A stretch of 64,000 bases of DNA from Lasioglossum baleicum (taxonomy: Eukaryota; Arthropoda; Insecta; Hymenoptera; Halictidae), in assembly GCF_051020765.1 (NCBI RefSeq), contig NC_134941.1:14818001-14882000 (forward strand). Reading direction: 5' to 3'. The notes under the pieces are model-generated. The model saw only the letters and a list, made by a program, of their open reading frames with translations. It searched no databases and was not told the DNA's origin. The position numbers and the translations under genes are program-made. Positions 61,512-64,000 of the stretch are shown here, piece after piece; within the stretch, counting starts at the first letter, position 1, and each line of letters begins with the position of its first letter.

Positions 61512-62838
61512 TTCACGAACCTCTCGCACACTCCTTTCGGTCCCTTTTTCTTTAGTCCTTGTTCGCCACCCCCAGAATCCCCACCACCCCCTCCCCCGAT
61601 CCATCTCGCTCTTCGGAACCGCGGACTTGCTTTTTCGACCTTTTTTCCCGACGTTTTTCGTTTGGCTGTTCGACTATCCGGTGCCACGGTCACTCGATGT
61701 TCTTTCTTGCTTGCGGTCCCTTTTCTTTCCTCTTTGCTCGTGGACGTGGGGCAGAATTGTCCTGTTTCTGGGTCTGGTATAGCTGTTCTCTGGTTCGCTG
61801 TCGTGCTCGTTCTTCCTCTCTCTCTCTCTTTCTGCTTTACTCTCTCGTTCTGTCTTGTGGATTTTTGCTGCTGGACTCCTTTCTTTATTCCTGGTTTTGG
61901 CGAGGACCCTTTCAGTCTTGTGCTGTGATCGCTCCATTCTGCCTTCTTTCTCTTCGTTCATTCTAGCTGGTCCAATCCCACTGACTATTTAGCATCGCGT
62001 CGGGCAATGTTCTTTTATTTGACAAACAATTCAACTCCGTACTTATCACTAGATTCCGAAAAATATATGTATACAACCTGCACTGGATAGAAGAATGTTG
62101 CTAGAAAGAAAATATTTTGCAAGAAGCCCACTTGTTACTCCCGTCAGGAATCACAGTTGCCTCATTTCAGCACACGATTTCATTTTGTTTCTCCCGCTCC
62201 TTTTCGGATTGGTGTATTTGGGGGCTAGCTTGCTCGACTTTTTCGGTGACTGTTAACAGTGACGGAGTCGGTCGGCGTAGGCATACATATATGTATATAC
62301 GTGTGTGTGTGTACGTGTGCGACGAAAAACGAGAGCTAGGAAAAGTTGGTTGGAGCGAACCGGAGCCGCGTGAACACGCGCGGCCAGCACATTTTTTCAC
62401 CGACGATAAAAACGTCGCGGTGGCTTGATGGGTATCATATTTTTCGCCGGGGCACCGGCTACAATTTGCTCCGGCCCGGTGCAGCGGTGTTGACGCGGCT
62501 GAAGCACTCCGCTGCGCTGCCATGATCGCGTTGGACGCTCTAATTGCTTTCTGATCTCCGGACGCCACCGACCAGCACGCCTTTTTCCTTCAATCTTTGT
62601 CCTCTTGTTCGCACCGGGCAGACTGCATGCAGACGGGACCTGTCTCTTTTGCTTCGAAGCTGACGTTGGCCTTTTCGACCTTTCTCTGGCGATTGCTGAT
62701 TTGTTTACGTCCCTGGCACCCCTACGGGAAGATCGGCCTGTTAGAATGTTGGTATTCGACGTCATCGAATCAGTCATTTGTCAGCTGAAATTTTATTTTC
62801 AATTTACTTATTGTATATCGTTCGGGAAGTCCTTTCCA

Positions 62839-62933
62839 GACTGTGGATCTTTATGCATATACAGATGCATAGATAAAAGAAATAACATTCAGTTTGGTCT
62901 CTACTTCTTTGTTTTGCGTAAAGATCCGCAGTC
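62839..62933. mobile_element. GACTGCGGAT-family MITE, 95-bp internally deleted copy
   Basis: Left end GACTGTGGATCTTTATGCAT and inverted right end GACTGCGGATCTTTACGCAA, with TA after the right end (62934-62935). The interior is reduced to under 60 bp. Confidence 0.65.
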
Positions 62934-63048
62934 TAGTCACTTTGTTCTCTCAAGGGAAAATGTAAGACAATTTTCTACAATTTAGAATAAGTTTTATGAC
63001 ATTTTGTTCTATGATTAATTTTCTCTCTTAATATGTTCAATATTTTAA

Positions 63049-63192
63049 ATTTGTCTAATGTTTTTAATGTTTTAAATTACGCCTACTCATTTTTGTCATA
63101 AATGCATAAAATCGAACTAGATTTGTCTAATGTTTTCAATGTTTTAAATTACACCTACTCATTTTTGTCATAAATGCATAAAATCAAACTTG
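63049..63192 (+). repeat. 72-bp tandem duplication of a MITE right half
   Basis: ATTTGTCTAATGTTTT begins at 63049 and 63121; each 72-bp unit holds the family block AAATTAC(G/A)CCTACTCA, TTTGTCATAAATGCATAAAA. The units differ at few positions, so the duplication is recent. Confidence 0.75.
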
Positions 63193-64000
63193 AATACATA
63201 AATGTTCCTAAATGACAGTAAAAAGATTTCGTGAGAGGATTTATACTAATTGGGAGTAGTTGCCAAAGTTGAAGGAGTCAGATCTTTTGCAACCGGCGCC
63301 AGTTAATTATTATTGCCACAGGGGTAATCTCGCAGTGGATCGACAGTGGCCAGCCAAAGGGTGATTAGAAGATGTCGAATCAAACCGTAATTAATCCTGA
63401 ACTGAAGGCAACGCACCTGTTCGAATTCCTGTGACCCCGCGTCCTGACCCTGGAAACTTCAGCCCCCTTTGTGCAGGGCTGACGTTCAAGACGTGCGCTA
63501 ATTAAGAACGGCATCTCACTACGCAGCTGCCACCCAACGCTCCCGTTGTCGGGAATTATTAAACGGCCACGAGGAAGCGACATAAGGCCGACGGGTAACC
63601 AGAGACAGCACGAGCCTGCCCGAGACTATGTTCTTACACTTCGATCATGCGAGTTTCGATTCGGATCGAGAACTCCAATCCAATCTACTGTTATCCTTCG
63701 CTGAAATTGTTGACGGTTCGTTTCATCTTCGGTACTGGTGCCTTTGAATTAATTGATCAAATGTTTTTAATAAGAAATTAATTTCTAGAATAGAAGATTT
63801 TTCAAACGAGATAATTCCACACTGTTTCTGGAAAACATTTAATAAGAAATAGCTTTTAGAAACGGAAAAGGAAGTGTGTGTGCAACGAGAAATCCTGTGT
63901 TGTAGGATATCTTTAGAACGATTGTTTTAAATAAAGACGTGGTTTAAATAATCATCGAGAAGTAGGCTATTTAACTTTATCACGGAGCGAAGAACTGGAA
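63193..64000. other. Gene-free end of window
   Basis: No supported feature. Confidence 0.45.

Larger units (their letters stand above)
58104..62838. other. Gene-free upstream flank with a large CpG/GA-CT-rich island
   Basis: GA microsatellite at 59774-59814. From about 60.6 to 62.6 kb the sequence is CpG-rich with strand-asymmetric G-rich (to 61.3 kb) then C/T-rich (61.48-61.9 kb) blocks and a CRE palindrome at the switch. The 328-codon minus-strand frame at 60487-61473 and the plus-strand frames at 61464-61966 are low complexity and not called. This is the most promoter-like island of the right flank. Confidence 0.4.

Noticed and set aside
61464..61966. Two overlapping plus-strand frames rich in Ser, Leu, Phe and Cys
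   Set aside because: Generated by the (CT)n and C/T-rich tract; hydrophobic runs are a composition effect, not a signal peptide or membrane protein.

Overview
This window looks like insect nuclear DNA, probably hymenopteran (bee, wasp or ant). It is gene-poor and intron-rich, with no operon structure. Local composition swings between AT-rich stretches and CpG-rich, GA/CT-microsatellite islands, and small TA- and TTAA-flanked DNA-transposon derivatives are scattered throughout. The order-level guess rests on overall texture and is only moderately supported. The insect assignment rests on the type of Runt-domain gene found.

The only protein-coding gene I can support is a RUNX/Runt-domain transcription factor on the minus strand. 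It has six coding exons between 47582 (ATG) and 32055 (stop): 47279-47582, 46375-46605, 41593-41706, 36936-37115, 34232-34525 and 32055-32398. Every junction is GT-AG and every intron is phase 1. The spliced CDS is 1467 nt and encodes 488 residues: a Gly/Ser-rich N-terminus, a complete Runt domain (about residues 89-216), a Gln/Phe and PLQPLP-rich linker, a 13-proline tract, and a terminal VWRPY Groucho-recruitment motif. It is most like the RunxA/RunxB class rather than runt or lozenge, but I cannot settle the paralogue by eye. The 3' UTR probably occupies roughly 30.2-32.05 kb. The 5' UTR and promoter lie somewhere right of 47582 and are not resolved.

Layout. 1-30 kb is gene-free flank 3' of the gene. 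It holds two copies of a 610-bp, almost completely palindromic TA-flanked element (1578-2187 and 8562-9170), a 150-bp mariner-type MITE (6018-6167), several copies of a 'GACTGCGGAT' MITE, and four tandem-repeat patches (5.1, 11.5, 22.1 and 25.4 kb). 30.2-47.6 kb is the Runx gene. Its introns carry a 617-bp piggyBac relic that still encodes the transposase cysteine-rich tail (33427-34043), a 163-bp TTAA MITE (46668-46830), a 247-bp MITE (41271-41517) and several GACTGCGGAT copies. 47.6-64 kb is 5' flank, with CpG-rich islands near 48.4-50.9, 55.0-55.8 and 60.6-62.6 kb that could hold promoters. It also holds a 272-bp tandem duplication (51.2-51.8 kb) and more MITE fragments.

No rRNA, tRNA, CRISPR or bacterial-type features were seen. 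Nearly all other long open frames fall in low-complexity or CpG-rich DNA and are judged non-coding.
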